Origin: JBEVNX01 sp040507895
Lineage (GTDB): Bacteria > Desulfobacterota > Binatia > JACPRU01
Direction of reading: 5' to 3'
Assembly (NCBI GenBank): GCA_040507895.1
Contig: JBEVNX010000017.1
Span: 1 to 22,434 of the forward strand
Length of the DNA stretch: 22,434 nt
Of the stretch, positions 1 through 7,067 are shown in pieces. The position numbers and the translations under genes were made by a program. Position 1 is the stretch's first letter, and every line of letters starts with the position of its first letter. Under the pieces are notes generated by a model. That model did not search any database. It had not been told where the DNA came from and saw only the letters and a program-made list of their open reading frames with translations.

Positions 1-354
1 TGCGGCGATCTCGGCTCCCAGTTCGACGCGTTCGAGCGGCTTTCACTGCCGGCGCCGCGCCGGCTCGACGACTCGATCGAGGCACAAGTGATCCACGTCG
101 ACCGCTTCGGCAACCTCACGTGCAATCTGCGACACGACGAGTTCGCGACCCCGTTCGCGGCCGGGGTGTCGATCAGCGTCGGCGGCGTCCAGATCTCTGA
201 GATCTCGCCCCACTACTCCGTGGTGCGTGTAGGAAAGCCGGTCGCGCTGTGGAACAGCTGGGGGCATCTCGAAATCGCCATCCGCAACGGCTCGGCGGCG
301 CGCCATCTGCGCTCGCGGATCGGCGACCGAGTGCAGCTGAAGCTCCGCCGATGA
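1..354 (+). CDS. SAM hydroxide adenosyltransferase (DUF62 family), C-terminal part only
   Basis: The frame is open from the first base and stops at 352-354, so only the last ~117 residues are present. What is visible is the C-terminal beta-barrel domain of the DUF62 / SAM hydroxide adenosyltransferase and fluorinase superfamily: IHVDRFGNLTCN, then NSWGHLEIAIRNGSAARHL, the family's adenosine-binding signature. Members in this family split S-adenosylmethionine with water to adenosine and methionine in the cytoplasm; halogenases are rare relatives. The residues that separate hydrolase from halogenase lie in the missing N-terminal half, so hydrolase is the default inference. A GTG at 88 is inside the domain and is not the true start. 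The stop overlaps the ATG of the next gene (ATGA), so the two are probably translationally coupled. Confidence 0.82.
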   Translation, partial: CGDLGSQFDAFERLSLPAPRRLDDSIEAQVIHVDRFGNLTCNLRHDEFATPFAAGVSISVGGVQISEISPHYSVVRVGKPVALWNSWGHLEIAIRNGSAARHLRSRIGDRVQLKLRR

Positions 355-1328
355 GGCCGGTCGAGAGTTGGCCGCCTGCGGTCGAGGCGCCGCCAGTCTC
401 GCAAGCTCCGGGCCCTGCGGGGGTCCGAGGACGACGCGGTCTGCCGGTCGTGAATCTGCTGCTGTTCGCGATCACGTTGGTGACCACCACGATCGCCGGA
501 TCTCTCAATGCCGATGTTCCCCCCGCGGAGATCGGGACGCACTGGGCGCGCGGATTGCCATTCTCGATCACGTTGATGTCGATCCTGCTGGCTCACGAGA
601 TGGGACACTACCTGCTCGCGCGCTTCCACGGCGTCTCGGTCACGTTGCCGTTCTTCGTACCCGGGCCGCCGCTGCTGACGGGTACGTTCGGCGCGTTCAT
701 CCGCATGCAATCGCCGCCACAGAACCGCCGAGTGCTGTTCGACATCGGCGCCGCCGGCCCTTGGGCGGGGTTCGCCGTCGCGGTTCCGGCGGTCGTGTAC
801 GGGCTGTACCATTCCGAGCTGCATGCGATCCCGCCGAGCTTCAGCGGGCTCCAGTTCGGCGATTCTCTGCTCTTCAAGCTACTGACGAGCCTGGTCGTCG
901 GGCCGATCCCCTATGGATTCGACGTCATCCTCCACCCTGTGGCGCTCGCGGGGTGGTTCGGATTCCTGGTCACGGTGCTCAACCTGCTTCCGGTCGGGCA
1001 GCTCGACGGCGGCCACGTAGTGTACGCGATGTTCGGCAGGCGGCATCGCTGGATCGCTCGCGCATTCCTGCTCTTCACGGTGGGCGCGGGTTTTCTCGGC
1101 TGGTCTGGGTGGTTTCTCTGGGCCGTCTTGATGCTGGTCGTCGGGCTCGACCATCCGCCGACGCTCGATGCGACCACGCACCTCGATCCGGCGCGCCGCG
1201 CGGCCGGTTGGTTGACGCTGGTGTTGTTCGTGGCAACCTTCATCCCCGTGCCCATCACACCGCTCGAAGGAGGCAACGGGCCAAGGCCCGAAGAGCTCAT
1301 CCCAGCGACCGTCTGGATGGGCCGCTGA
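351..1328 (+). CDS. Site-2 protease family intramembrane zinc metalloprotease (M50)
   Basis: The protein of 325 residues cleaves substrates within the membrane, as M50/S2P proteases do. It carries the zinc motif HEMGH (about residue 82) in a hydrophobic segment and the distal motif NLLPVGQLDGGH (about residue 212) that supplies the third zinc ligand. Several hydrophobic segments surround these, including LPVVNLLLFAITLV near residue 31 and two near the C-terminus. The first ~30 residues are Pro-rich and probably cytosolic. No PDZ domain is visible, so it is not RseP-like; it resembles the compact group often annotated as peptidase M50. The start was chosen at 351 because ATG overlaps the upstream TGA; an in-frame ATG at 249 lies inside the upstream gene. 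The natural substrate cannot be told from sequence. Confidence 0.88.
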   Translation: MRPVESWPPAVEAPPVSQAPGPAGVRGRRGLPVVNLLLFAITLVTTTIAGSLNADVPPAEIGTHWARGLPFSITLMSILLAHEMGHYLLARFHGVSVTLPFFVPGPPLLTGTFGAFIRMQSPPQNRRVLFDIGAAGPWAGFAVAVPAVVYGLYHSELHAIPPSFSGLQFGDSLLFKLLTSLVVGPIPYGFDVILHPVALAGWFGFLVTVLNLLPVGQLDGGHVVYAMFGRRHRWIARAFLLFTVGAGFLGWSGWFLWAVLMLVVGLDHPPTLDATTHLDPARRAAGWLTLVLFVATFIPVPITPLEGGNGPRPEELIPATVWMGR

Positions 1329-1341
1329 GCCGGGGGGACGG

Positions 1342-1794
1342 ATGAACGGACGCCCGACCTGGGACCAGTACTTCATGCTGATCACACGGCAGGTGGCGGA
1401 TCGCTCCACCTGCAACCGGGCGAAGGTCGGCGCGGTGATCGTCCGCGACAAGAACATTCTCGCCACCGGCTACAACGGCGCTCCGGCGGGCCTGCCGCAC
1501 TGCCTCGACGTCGGCTGCCTGATCTACGAGTCGCGCACCCCGAGCGGCGAGATCGAGGAGAACTGCTTTCGCTGCATCCATGGGGAAATCAACGCCATCG
1601 CGCAGGCGGCGAAGAACGGCGCCACGATTCGCGACGCCGACATCTACATCACGCATACCCCGTGCATCCATTGCTTCAAGGTGCTGATCAACACGGGCAT
1701 CAAGCGGATCCTCTACGAGAAGCCCTACAAGCTCGCGACGCTCGACGAGCTGCTGCACCACTCCGGCGTGCAGTTGATACCCGTGGCGATGTGA
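1342..1794 (+). CDS. Deoxycytidylate (dCMP) deaminase
   Basis: This 150-residue protein belongs to the cytidine/deoxycytidylate deaminase superfamily, ComEB/dCMP deaminase branch, which converts dCMP to dUMP to feed thymidylate synthesis. The zinc and catalytic motif HGEINAI (HxE) is near residue 79, and the second zinc motif PCIHCFK (PCxxC) near residue 108. The N-terminal WDQYFMLITRQVADRSTCNRA and the segment GYNGAPAGLPHC are typical of dCMP deaminases rather than tRNA or free-base deaminases. An extra cysteine cluster (CLDVGC, NCFRC) may bind a second zinc, as in phage-type enzymes. Length is normal. The start has GGGGGAC just upstream. It sits 13 bases after the protease gene and 7 before the next gene, consistent with one transcript. 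Confidence 0.92.
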   Translation: MNGRPTWDQYFMLITRQVADRSTCNRAKVGAVIVRDKNILATGYNGAPAGLPHCLDVGCLIYESRTPSGEIEENCFRCIHGEINAIAQAAKNGATIRDADIYITHTPCIHCFKVLINTGIKRILYEKPYKLATLDELLHHSGVQLIPVAM

Positions 1795-1801
1795 CGGCGC
1801 G

Positions 1802-2449
1802 ATGGCGTGGAGCGTGGCGCGCTGGAGTTCGATTTCGGGCCTCGAGCAGCGCTTCGGCGATCGACTTGAGCTCCCCGATCACGCGGTGACCACGCTTCGC
1901 CAGGTTCACGGTCGAGAGGTATACGCCGCGGGCGAGGTCGTAGACGGTGAGACGTCCGGGGACGGGTTGGTCGCGGAGTCGCCGAGTTCGTTGGTGGGAG
2001 TCTGGACGGCCGACTGCGTTCCCGTTCATCTCGTCGCCTCCGATGAGCGGATCGCCGCGGCTCTCCATTGTGGATGGCGGGGCACGGCGGCCGGCATCGT
2101 CCCCGCCGCGCTCGCTCTCATCGAGAGTCGCTGGTGCGTTCCCCCGACGCGCATGGAAGCGGCGCTCGGCCCCGCGATCGGAGGCTGCTGCTATGCGGTC
2201 GGCGAAGAGGTTCGCAGTCGATTCGTCGAGCGCGCCGGCGAGAAGCTCGGTGCGGTGGGGTTTCGCACCCAAGCCCGGGAGCTCTACCTCGATCTGCGCA
2301 CGTTTCTCGCCGCCGAGCTCGCCGATCTCGGAATTTCCCGCGTTCACAGCGTCGGGCCTTGTACAGCTTGCCGGACCGACGTCCTGTACTCGTTTCGCGC
2401 CGCCGCGGGCAGCGGCCGTCAGCTCAGTTGGATCGGCTGGCGCGGCTGA
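1802..2449 (+). CDS. pgeF: PgeF/YfiH family purine nucleoside phosphorylase/adenosine deaminase-type protein (multicopper-like fold)
   Basis: This is a 215-residue member of the YfiH / PgeF (DUF152, CNF1-like) family. Members have been described as purine nucleoside phosphorylase/adenosine deaminases and, in Escherichia coli, as a peptidoglycan amino-acid editing factor. The three zinc-binding blocks are present in order: QVHG (about residue 38), TADCVPVHL (about 68) and HCGWRGT (about 88). They are followed by GPAIGGCCYAVGEEV and a late CTAC pair. The N-terminus is shorter than usual and lacks the common GGVS-type opening, as in other compact versions. No strong ribosome binding site precedes the ATG, and coupling to the dCMP deaminase 7 bases upstream is likely. 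Two neighbouring nucleotide-related genes support a salvage role. Confidence 0.87.
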   Translation: MAWSVARWSSISGLEQRFGDRLELPDHAVTTLRQVHGREVYAAGEVVDGETSGDGLVAESPSSLVGVWTADCVPVHLVASDERIAAALHCGWRGTAAGIVPAALALIESRWCVPPTRMEAALGPAIGGCCYAVGEEVRSRFVERAGEKLGAVGFRTQARELYLDLRTFLAAELADLGISRVHSVGPCTACRTDVLYSFRAAAGSGRQLSWIGWRG

Positions 2450-2502
2450 CGGGCAAGAAAACACCCTTGTTGAGAGGCGATTTTTGCACTACGGCGATCG
2501 GG

Positions 2503-2700
2503 ATGGTCCGCGGAGGCAAGCTGGTCCCCGCAAGGCGCAGCCGGCGCACGGTGAAGATCTCGCCCCTCCGGGCGCTCGCCGAGGTCCGTAAGCCGGTCCC
2601 GGCGCCGACACGGATCGAGGACGGGGCGCGTATCTACCGGCGCGGGCGGGACCGCCGGGCCACCCGCGAAATCATTGCCGACGAAACGGGAGGCTGCTAG
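2503..2700 (+). CDS. Small basic hypothetical protein (65 aa)
   Basis: The short reading frame encodes a strongly basic protein rich in Arg and Lys: MVRGGKLVPARRSRRTVKI, then RKPVPAPTRIEDGARIYRRG and RDRRATREI. The block Arg-Lys-Pro-Val-x-x-Pro-Thr followed by a Tyr-Arg-Arg basic stretch recalls short basic proteins I have seen in many bacteria, but no function is known to me. It starts 53 bases after the pgeF stop and ends 40 bases before the secreted-protein gene, filling an otherwise empty gap on the same strand. The ribosome binding site is weak and the start is uncertain. It could be nucleic-acid binding by composition, or a chance ORF. Confidence 0.5.
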   Translation: MVRGGKLVPARRSRRTVKISPLRALAEVRKPVPAPTRIEDGARIYRRGRDRRATREIIADETGGC

Positions 2701-2740
2701 AGTCCTGGCACGAGCTGGGTCGAGTAAGAGGAGGATTCCG

Positions 2741-3151
2741 ATGAAGCGATCGATCGCCTGCCTGAGCCTAGTGGCTGTGCTCGCATTGTCCGGATCGGCG
2801 CTGGCCTTTCCCGGCGACGAGTACGACGACTCGGAATCCCATCCGCTGCGAACCGCGGCCTACATCCTCCATCCGGTGGGTGTCGGCCTCGAATATGCAA
2901 TATATCGTCCGTTGCACTGGCTCGTGTCGCTGAACGATACGACCGAGTTGATCTTCGGACACCGCCCGCACGGCACGGAGGAGCTGCGGTCGCTGATCTG
3001 TACCCCGCTCGAAGGGCTCACCTGTTCCGGCGCGTACGTATCCAGCTCGGCAAGCGGGACCACGATTACACCGTCGGGTTCGACGTCCACGTCGATATCA
3101 CCACCGCCCCCGCCGCCGGCGCCGCCACCGTCGTCATCGTGGACGAAGTAG
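2741..3151 (+). CDS. Secreted protein of unknown function with Ser/Pro-rich tail
   Basis: This 136-residue protein starts at an ATG preceded by AAGAGGAGG at good spacing. An in-frame upstream ATG at 2675 lies in the previous gene and would destroy the signal peptide. Residues 1-22 form a signal peptide, MKRSIACLSLVAVLALSGSALA, cleaved by signal peptidase I (no lipobox cysteine). The mature part has one compact domain, SHPLRTAAYILHPVGVGLEY followed by RPLHWLVSLNDTTELIFGHR. The tail of about 40 residues is Ser/Thr-rich and ends in two proline runs. I do not recognise a named family, although the HPLR...HPVG...RP.H...S...FGH pattern looks conserved rather than random. It is likely periplasmic or surface-exposed. 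Confidence 0.72.
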   Translation: MKRSIACLSLVAVLALSGSALAFPGDEYDDSESHPLRTAAYILHPVGVGLEYAIYRPLHWLVSLNDTTELIFGHRPHGTEELRSLICTPLEGLTCSGAYVSSSASGTTITPSGSTSTSISPPPPPPAPPPSSSWTK

Positions 3152-3239
3152 ACGGCGATGGCCGTTCTCGAGCGGCGGGAGCCATCGTCGCCCACCGCGA
3201 CCATGTCCTTGCCAAACTTCTGCCGCTACTGATCGCAGG

Positions 3240-5435
3240 CTACAGGGCTTCCAGGCGCGCAACGGAGGCGGCGAGCTTGCGGAGCCCGAACCCGCCGAAC
3301 ATGACGGTGACCTTTTCCCGGTCGCCGGCTCCTTCGCTGGCGCGAACCACCCCCTCGCCCAGAGTGGGATGACGGACGCGGGTGCCGACCGGGAACGAAG
3401 CGCACGGCACCCGTGAGCGCGCGATCGACGTCCGCCGCTCCGAGGGATGCCTAGGCGCGGGAAGCTGCGCTTCGCTGTAATCGATGACGCGCCGGCGGGC
3501 TGGCTCGCCTGGTTCGAGATCGTCCCACAGCAACTCTTCCGATCCGCCGGCCGACCGTACTTCGAGCAGCTCCGCAGGAATCTCGCGCAAGAATCGTGAG
3601 GGTAGGTTCTCGGTCTCCGCCCCGAGGACGTGGCGGCGCCGTGCCCGCGTCAAGAGGAGCTGCTCGCGCGCTCGAGTCATGCCGACGTAGCAAAGCCGGC
3701 GCTCCTCCTCGACGGCGGGGTCGTCGGTGAGCGACCGACGGTGCGGAAACAACCCTTCCTCCATGCCGACGAGGAAGACGATGGGAAACTCGAGGCCCTT
3801 CGAGGTGTGCAAGGTCATCAGGGTGATGCGATCGTTGGCATCGACGAGACCGTCCGCGTCGGCCACCAGCGCCACCTGTTCCAAGAACTCGCCGAGCGAC
3901 CGGCCTTCGGCGTCCGCCTCTTGCGCGACGGTGACGAACTCACGCAGATCCTCGAGTCGGGACTCCGAGTCGGAGCCTGCGCGAGCGTGGACGACGTCGA
4001 GGTAGCCGGTGCGGCGGAAGATCTCCTCGACGAGCACGCCGATCGAGCCCGCAGCGCGATCGCGCAACTCGGCCAGCAGGTTTGCGAAACCGGCGATCTT
4101 GCGGTGCACGGTCGCCGGGAGCACAGGGGAAGGATCGGACAAGACCTCGAACAGCGCGCGACCCTCGCCGCGCGCGGCGCCGCGAAGCTTCTCGACCGTC
4201 GTCGCACCGATTCCGCGCGCCGGAACGTTGAGGATGCGCAGCAGGCTCCACTCGTCTCGTGGGTTTGCCACGACGCGGAGGTACGCAAGGAGATCCTTGA
4301 TCTCCTTGCGCGAGTAGAATTTCGTGCCACCGACCAGCGAGTAGGGGATTCCCGCGCGCAAGCATTCTTCCTCGAAGACTCGTGACTGCGCGTTGGTTCG
4401 ATAGAAGACCACGAAGTCCCCCAACGCGCGCCGTCGCGAAGCGCGGGCGATCTCCTGCACTACGAATCGCGCTTCGGCGCGTTCGTCCGGCGCGTGATGA
4501 AGCACTGGCCGCACGCCACGAGGATTCGCGGTCCACAGCGTCTTCCCTCTCCGTGCACGGTTGTGGCGGATCACGGCTGCCGCGGCCGCGAGGATGCTTT
4601 GCGTGGAGCGGTAGTTCTGCTCGAGGCGGATCACCCGCGCGTCCGCGTAGTCGCTTTCGAAGTCGAGGATGTTGCGGATGTCAGCACCGCGCCATCCATA
4701 GATGGATTGGTCTTCGTCGCCCACGGCGAACAGGTTGCGGTGGATCGCCGTGAGGGCGCGCAGCCACAAATACTGGGCCCGATTGGTGTCCTGATACTCG
4801 TCGACAAGAACGTAACGAAGGCGTTCCCGATAGCGCCGTGCCACGTCCGGGGCGCGATCGAGGAGCGCCAGGCCGAGGAGAATGAGATCTCCGAAGTCCA
4901 GCGCGTTGCTGCGCCGCAGCGCTTCCTGGTACAGGGCGTAGGCTTCCGCTGCGGCGGTGTCCTGCACGCTGGCCGCGGACGCGAGCATCTCGACGGGGGA
5001 CTGGGCCTCGTTCTTCGCTCGATCGATGCGAGCGAGGATCGCTTGCGGAGGCAGCGACGGGGATTTCCCTTCGAGCGTCGCGGTCAGCAAGCCGAGCTGA
5101 TCGGCGTCGTCGAGGATCGAGAAGTTCGACGTGTAGCCGAGTCCGAGCGACGCGATGTGCCGGCGCAACAAGCGGGAGCAAATGGAATGGAAGGTGCCGA
5201 CCCACAAGTCCCTGTCGGCGGTCGCCGCGAGGCGGTGTCGCATCTCGCGCGCCGCCTTGTTGGTGAAGGTGACGGCGACGATCTCGTCCGCCCGCGCGCG
5301 CCCCGTCCCGAGCAGGTGTGCGATCCGGTGAGTGAGAACCCGGGTCTTTCCGCTGCCCGCGCCGGCGAGGACCAGCAACGCCCCATCGCCGTGCTCGACG
5401 GCGCTTCGCTGCTCGGGGTTCAGCCCGTCGTCCAC
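3240..5435 (-). CDS. ATP-dependent DNA helicase, PcrA/UvrD type
   Basis: A superfamily 1A 3'-5' helicase of about 731 residues, acting in nucleotide excision and mismatch repair and in clearing replication-transcription conflicts. All helicase motifs are present in order: Q-motif LNPEQRSAV, Walker A AGAGSGKTRV, Ia TFTNKAAREM, Walker B VDEYQDTNRAQ, III GDEDQSIYGWRGA, IV LEQNYRS, V TLHTSKGLEFPIVFL and VI YVGMTRARE. The C-terminus has the small Tudor-like domain of PcrA (GTRVRHPTLGEGVV). The ORF remains open upstream, but that extension is low-complexity sequence antisense to the next gene. A GTG at 5435, with GGTGGGGGAG at about 7 bases, gives the usual family length; GTG at 5441 is an alternative. 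PcrA and UvrD cannot be separated here. A terminator lies just upstream, so it is probably transcribed on its own. Confidence 0.93.
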   Translation of the reverse strand: MDDGLNPEQRSAVEHGDGALLVLAGAGSGKTRVLTHRIAHLLGTGRARADEIVAVTFTNKAAREMRHRLAATADRDLWVGTFHSICSRLLRRHIASLGLGYTSNFSILDDADQLGLLTATLEGKSPSLPPQAILARIDRAKNEAQSPVEMLASAASVQDTAAAEAYALYQEALRRSNALDFGDLILLGLALLDRAPDVARRYRERLRYVLVDEYQDTNRAQYLWLRALTAIHRNLFAVGDEDQSIYGWRGADIRNILDFESDYADARVIRLEQNYRSTQSILAAAAAVIRHNRARRGKTLWTANPRGVRPVLHHAPDERAEARFVVQEIARASRRRALGDFVVFYRTNAQSRVFEEECLRAGIPYSLVGGTKFYSRKEIKDLLAYLRVVANPRDEWSLLRILNVPARGIGATTVEKLRGAARGEGRALFEVLSDPSPVLPATVHRKIAGFANLLAELRDRAAGSIGVLVEEIFRRTGYLDVVHARAGSDSESRLEDLREFVTVAQEADAEGRSLGEFLEQVALVADADGLVDANDRITLMTLHTSKGLEFPIVFLVGMEEGLFPHRRSLTDDPAVEEERRLCYVGMTRAREQLLLTRARRRHVLGAETENLPSRFLREIPAELLEVRSAGGSEELLWDDLEPGEPARRRVIDYSEAQLPAPRHPSERRTSIARSRVPCASFPVGTRVRHPTLGEGVVRASEGAGDREKVTVMFGGFGLRKLAASVARLEAL

Positions 5436-5502
5436 GCCCACTCCCCCACCCGGGCTCCTCTTTGATCGATTTCGCGGCACCCAGCAAGACGCAGAAAACG
5501 AA

Positions 5503-5530
5503 GAGGGCTGCGAGTCACCTCGCAGCCCTC
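5503..5530 (-). terminator. Intrinsic terminator of the HTH-like gene at 5557-5943
   Basis: This is a perfect 12-bp inverted repeat (GAGGGCTGCGAG / CTCGCAGCCCTC) with a 4-base loop. It sits 26 bases past the stop of the minus-strand gene at 5557. Read on the minus strand, the stem is followed by a T-rich stretch, TTCGTTTTCT. It separates that gene from the helicase gene downstream. Confidence 0.85.
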
Positions 5531-5556
5531 GAGCTCGCCGGAATCGATGCCGCCGT

Positions 5557-5943
5557 TCAGACGGCGATGCGGCGCTCTTCCTCGATGCTCGGCGCCGGTA
5601 CCGGTGCCCGTCCCCCGTCCGATCGAGCGCGCTGGCGCCACTCTTGGAGCCCGCGTCGCAGATAGTCGGCGTTGAGCTCCAGCGTGTGGCAGACGTTCTC
5701 GTACGCGAATACCCAGGCGTTGTCGGAGGAGAACAGCCACTCTTCGGCCTCGGCAAAAAGCTCGCGGCCCCTCGTCTCACGTGCGAACGCGAACTTCTGA
5801 TAGCAATCGACGGCATCCTCGAGGACCGCGAGCATCAGGCGCTTCTCACCTCGCGTGGCCGAGCCTCGCCCCCGGAAATGCGCGAAAAACTGCGACGGAA
5901 GTAACGTATCCGGCTCGAACAGACTCACTACCGACTGACGCAT
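5557..5943 (-). CDS. Uncharacterised helix-turn-helix-like protein, paralogue 1
   Basis: This 128-residue protein starts at an ATG with GAGGGAG upstream. I know no function for it. It opens with LFEPDTLLPSQFFAHFRG and has a helical middle (LEDAVDCYQKFAFARETRGR). It ends in a helix-turn-helix-like block, AYENVCHTLELNADYLRRGL, then QEW and a disordered Pro-rich tail. It shares this architecture with the protein at 6422-6787: EPD..LP.QFF near the N-terminus, a similar central helix ending R..G, and F....C....L....VRR.L..W at the C-terminus. The family was therefore duplicated locally or recruited twice. A transcriptional or other DNA-binding role is inferred from the C-terminal helices only. It has its own terminator and a 478-base leader region, so it is probably monocistronic. 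Confidence 0.72.
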   Translation of the reverse strand: MRQSVVSLFEPDTLLPSQFFAHFRGRGSATRGEKRLMLAVLEDAVDCYQKFAFARETRGRELFAEAEEWLFSSDNAWVFAYENVCHTLELNADYLRRGLQEWRQRARSDGGRAPVPAPSIEEERRIAV

Positions 5944-6421
5944 CTGCGTTCTCCCTCGATTACACCGACCAACATCCCCAACCCCTGAGTCGATCACCGC
6001 GAGACACCGGCGATCTGTGGCGCGGAGAATATCCTCGCTGGTTGCGGAAAAGCTAATGAAAAACTCTTTTTTGCATTATTAGTCGTGCTTATCGCGCCGC
6101 GTCAAAAACCGGGCGGCAGAAGCGGTTCGGCGAAGGGCGGATGCGATCGACGACCCACAGAGGAGGGCCGTCCGAAATTGCAGGGACAGTCGGTGGTTAC
6201 GGAGAAGCGATCTCTGCGATGGAAATGCTGAGCGGCCGGTCAAGGCTTGGGATCCGACGCATGCGGCAAGCAGGCCGGCGCGCCTGGATGATCGAGCTGA
6301 AAGACGCCGTCGCACCGCACGCGGCATGCCCGGCGCGTCGCGCGGCAATCGACGAAGTCAGCGGGCCCCCGTAGGGTCTCCCGCCCCGTTGTGCGACCGC
6401 GTTCGTTCGGGGCGACGAGCG
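5944..6421. other. Long intergenic region with AT-rich inverted repeat
   Basis: These 478 bases between the two paralogous genes contain no ORF I would defend. The notable element is an AT-rich island at about 6053-6082 in GC-rich surroundings. It contains the interrupted inverted repeat AATGAAAAA / TTTTTgCATT with outer CTAAT / ATTAG arms. It lies about 110 bases upstream of the paralogue 1 start on the minus strand, so it may be a promoter or operator region for that gene. A 7-bp inverted repeat (CGCCCCG 6382-6388, CGGGGCG 6408-6414) lies just past the paralogue 2 stop but has no T-tract. Confidence 0.45.
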
Positions 6422-6787
6422 CTACGCTGCCCGCGACCTAGCCGCCAACGACCGTTGTTGATCCCTCCAGGCGAGAAGGGAGCGGCGCACCTTCACGGGG
6501 TTGAGGTTGAACAACTCGCAGAGGCGGTCGAAGGAGAAGATCGACTCCAGTCCCGTCGCCTCGACCCACTCAAGCGTCTCAAGATAGATCTCGCCCTGTT
6601 CACGACCCAGAATGACCTCTTTTCGAAACGTCTCGATACCGTCCGAGAAGACGGTCCAGAGCAGCGAAAGCTCCCCCGACCAGTTGGGTTGCTGCTCCGC
6701 GAAGAATTGCTCCGGGAGAACGAGATCCGGCTCGAGGCTCGCGAATGCTGCCGGATCTACGGATTCGGGAAGATTGTCGGCCATCAT
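6422..6787 (-). CDS. Uncharacterised helix-turn-helix-like protein, paralogue 2
   Basis: This protein of 121 residues starts at the first of two adjacent ATG codons, six bases after AGGAG. No function is known to me. The N-terminal part is acidic (LPESVDPAAFASLEPDLVLP), followed by EQFFAEQQ. The middle helix has IETFRKEVILGREQGEIYLE. The C-terminal block SFDRLCELFNLNPVKVRRSL plus LAW resembles a helix-turn-helix and aligns with paralogue 1. Upstream lie two sigma-54-like promoter elements, suggesting conditional expression. Alternatives to a regulator are an adaptor or phage-derived small protein, but no phage genes are nearby. Confidence 0.7.
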   Translation of the reverse strand: MMADNLPESVDPAAFASLEPDLVLPEQFFAEQQPNWSGELSLLWTVFSDGIETFRKEVILGREQGEIYLETLEWVEATGLESIFSFDRLCELFNLNPVKVRRSLLAWRDQQRSLAARSRAA

Positions 6788-6839
6788 CGATTTCTCCTGA
6801 CCACGGCCTTTCGGGCCATCACCACTGCAGGATTCCGAG

Positions 6840-6856
6840 AGCAATAATTCTGCCAG
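6840..6856 (-). promoter_or_regulatory. Sigma-54 (-24/-12) type promoter, proximal copy
   Basis: On the minus strand the sequence reads CTGGCAGAATTATTGCT. It matches the RpoN consensus yTGGCACGrnnnTTGCw at nearly every conserved base, with exactly 10 bases between the GG and GC dinucleotides. The predicted transcript start is about 40 bases before the ATG of the gene at 6787. No activator gene is visible in the window. Confidence 0.6.
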
Positions 6857-6866
6857 TTTTTCGACT

Positions 6867-6883
6867 GAGCAAATTGTGTCCAG
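6867..6883 (-). promoter_or_regulatory. Second, degenerate copy of the sigma-54-like element
   Basis: On the minus strand it reads CTGGACACAATTTGCTC, upstream of the proximal element. It shares AAAACTGG...AATT..GCTC with that element as a direct repeat at about 27-base spacing. Its GG-to-GC spacing is 9, one short of the functional 10. It may therefore be a decoy binding site or a decayed duplicate promoter. Confidence 0.35.
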
Positions 6884-6901
6884 TTTTCCCCACGCGAGCA
6901 G

Positions 6902-7066
6902 CTAGTTAGCAAAAGATTGCCGGCGAGCGACCGGCTTCCGAAAGATACGAAAGCGCGACACTTTCCGTCGAGTGGCCAAAAATTGTCGCTCGGCGGGGTC
7001 CAACGTGTCGAAAAAGTACGACTCCGGCAGGTCGAACGACACGGGAGTCGGCATCCCGCCGGGCAT
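6902..7066 (-). CDS. Possible small protein (54 aa)
   Basis: The frame from ATG 7066 (or ATG 7054, giving 50 residues) to TAG reads MPGGMPTPVSFDLPESYFFD, then TLDPAERQFLATRRKVSRFR, then a basic tail. Its first half uses GC-rich third codon positions like the neighbouring genes and looks amphipathic. It has no convincing ribosome binding site and I recognise no family. It lies upstream of the sigma-54-like elements. It may be real or chance; the overlapping plus-strand frame looks worse. Confidence 0.3.
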   Translation of the reverse strand: MPGGMPTPVSFDLPESYFFDTLDPAERQFLATRRKVSRFRIFRKPVARRQSFAN

Positions 7067-7067
7067 C

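Noticed and set aside
249..350. Upstream start for the site-2 protease
   Set aside because: It would overlap the SAM hydroxide adenosyltransferase coding sequence by about 100 bases; ATGA coupling at 351 is far more likely.
5436..5816. N-terminal extension of the helicase frame
   Set aside because: It is Ser/Arg-rich, overlaps paralogue 1 antisense and spans the terminator. The helicase begins at the GTG near 5435.
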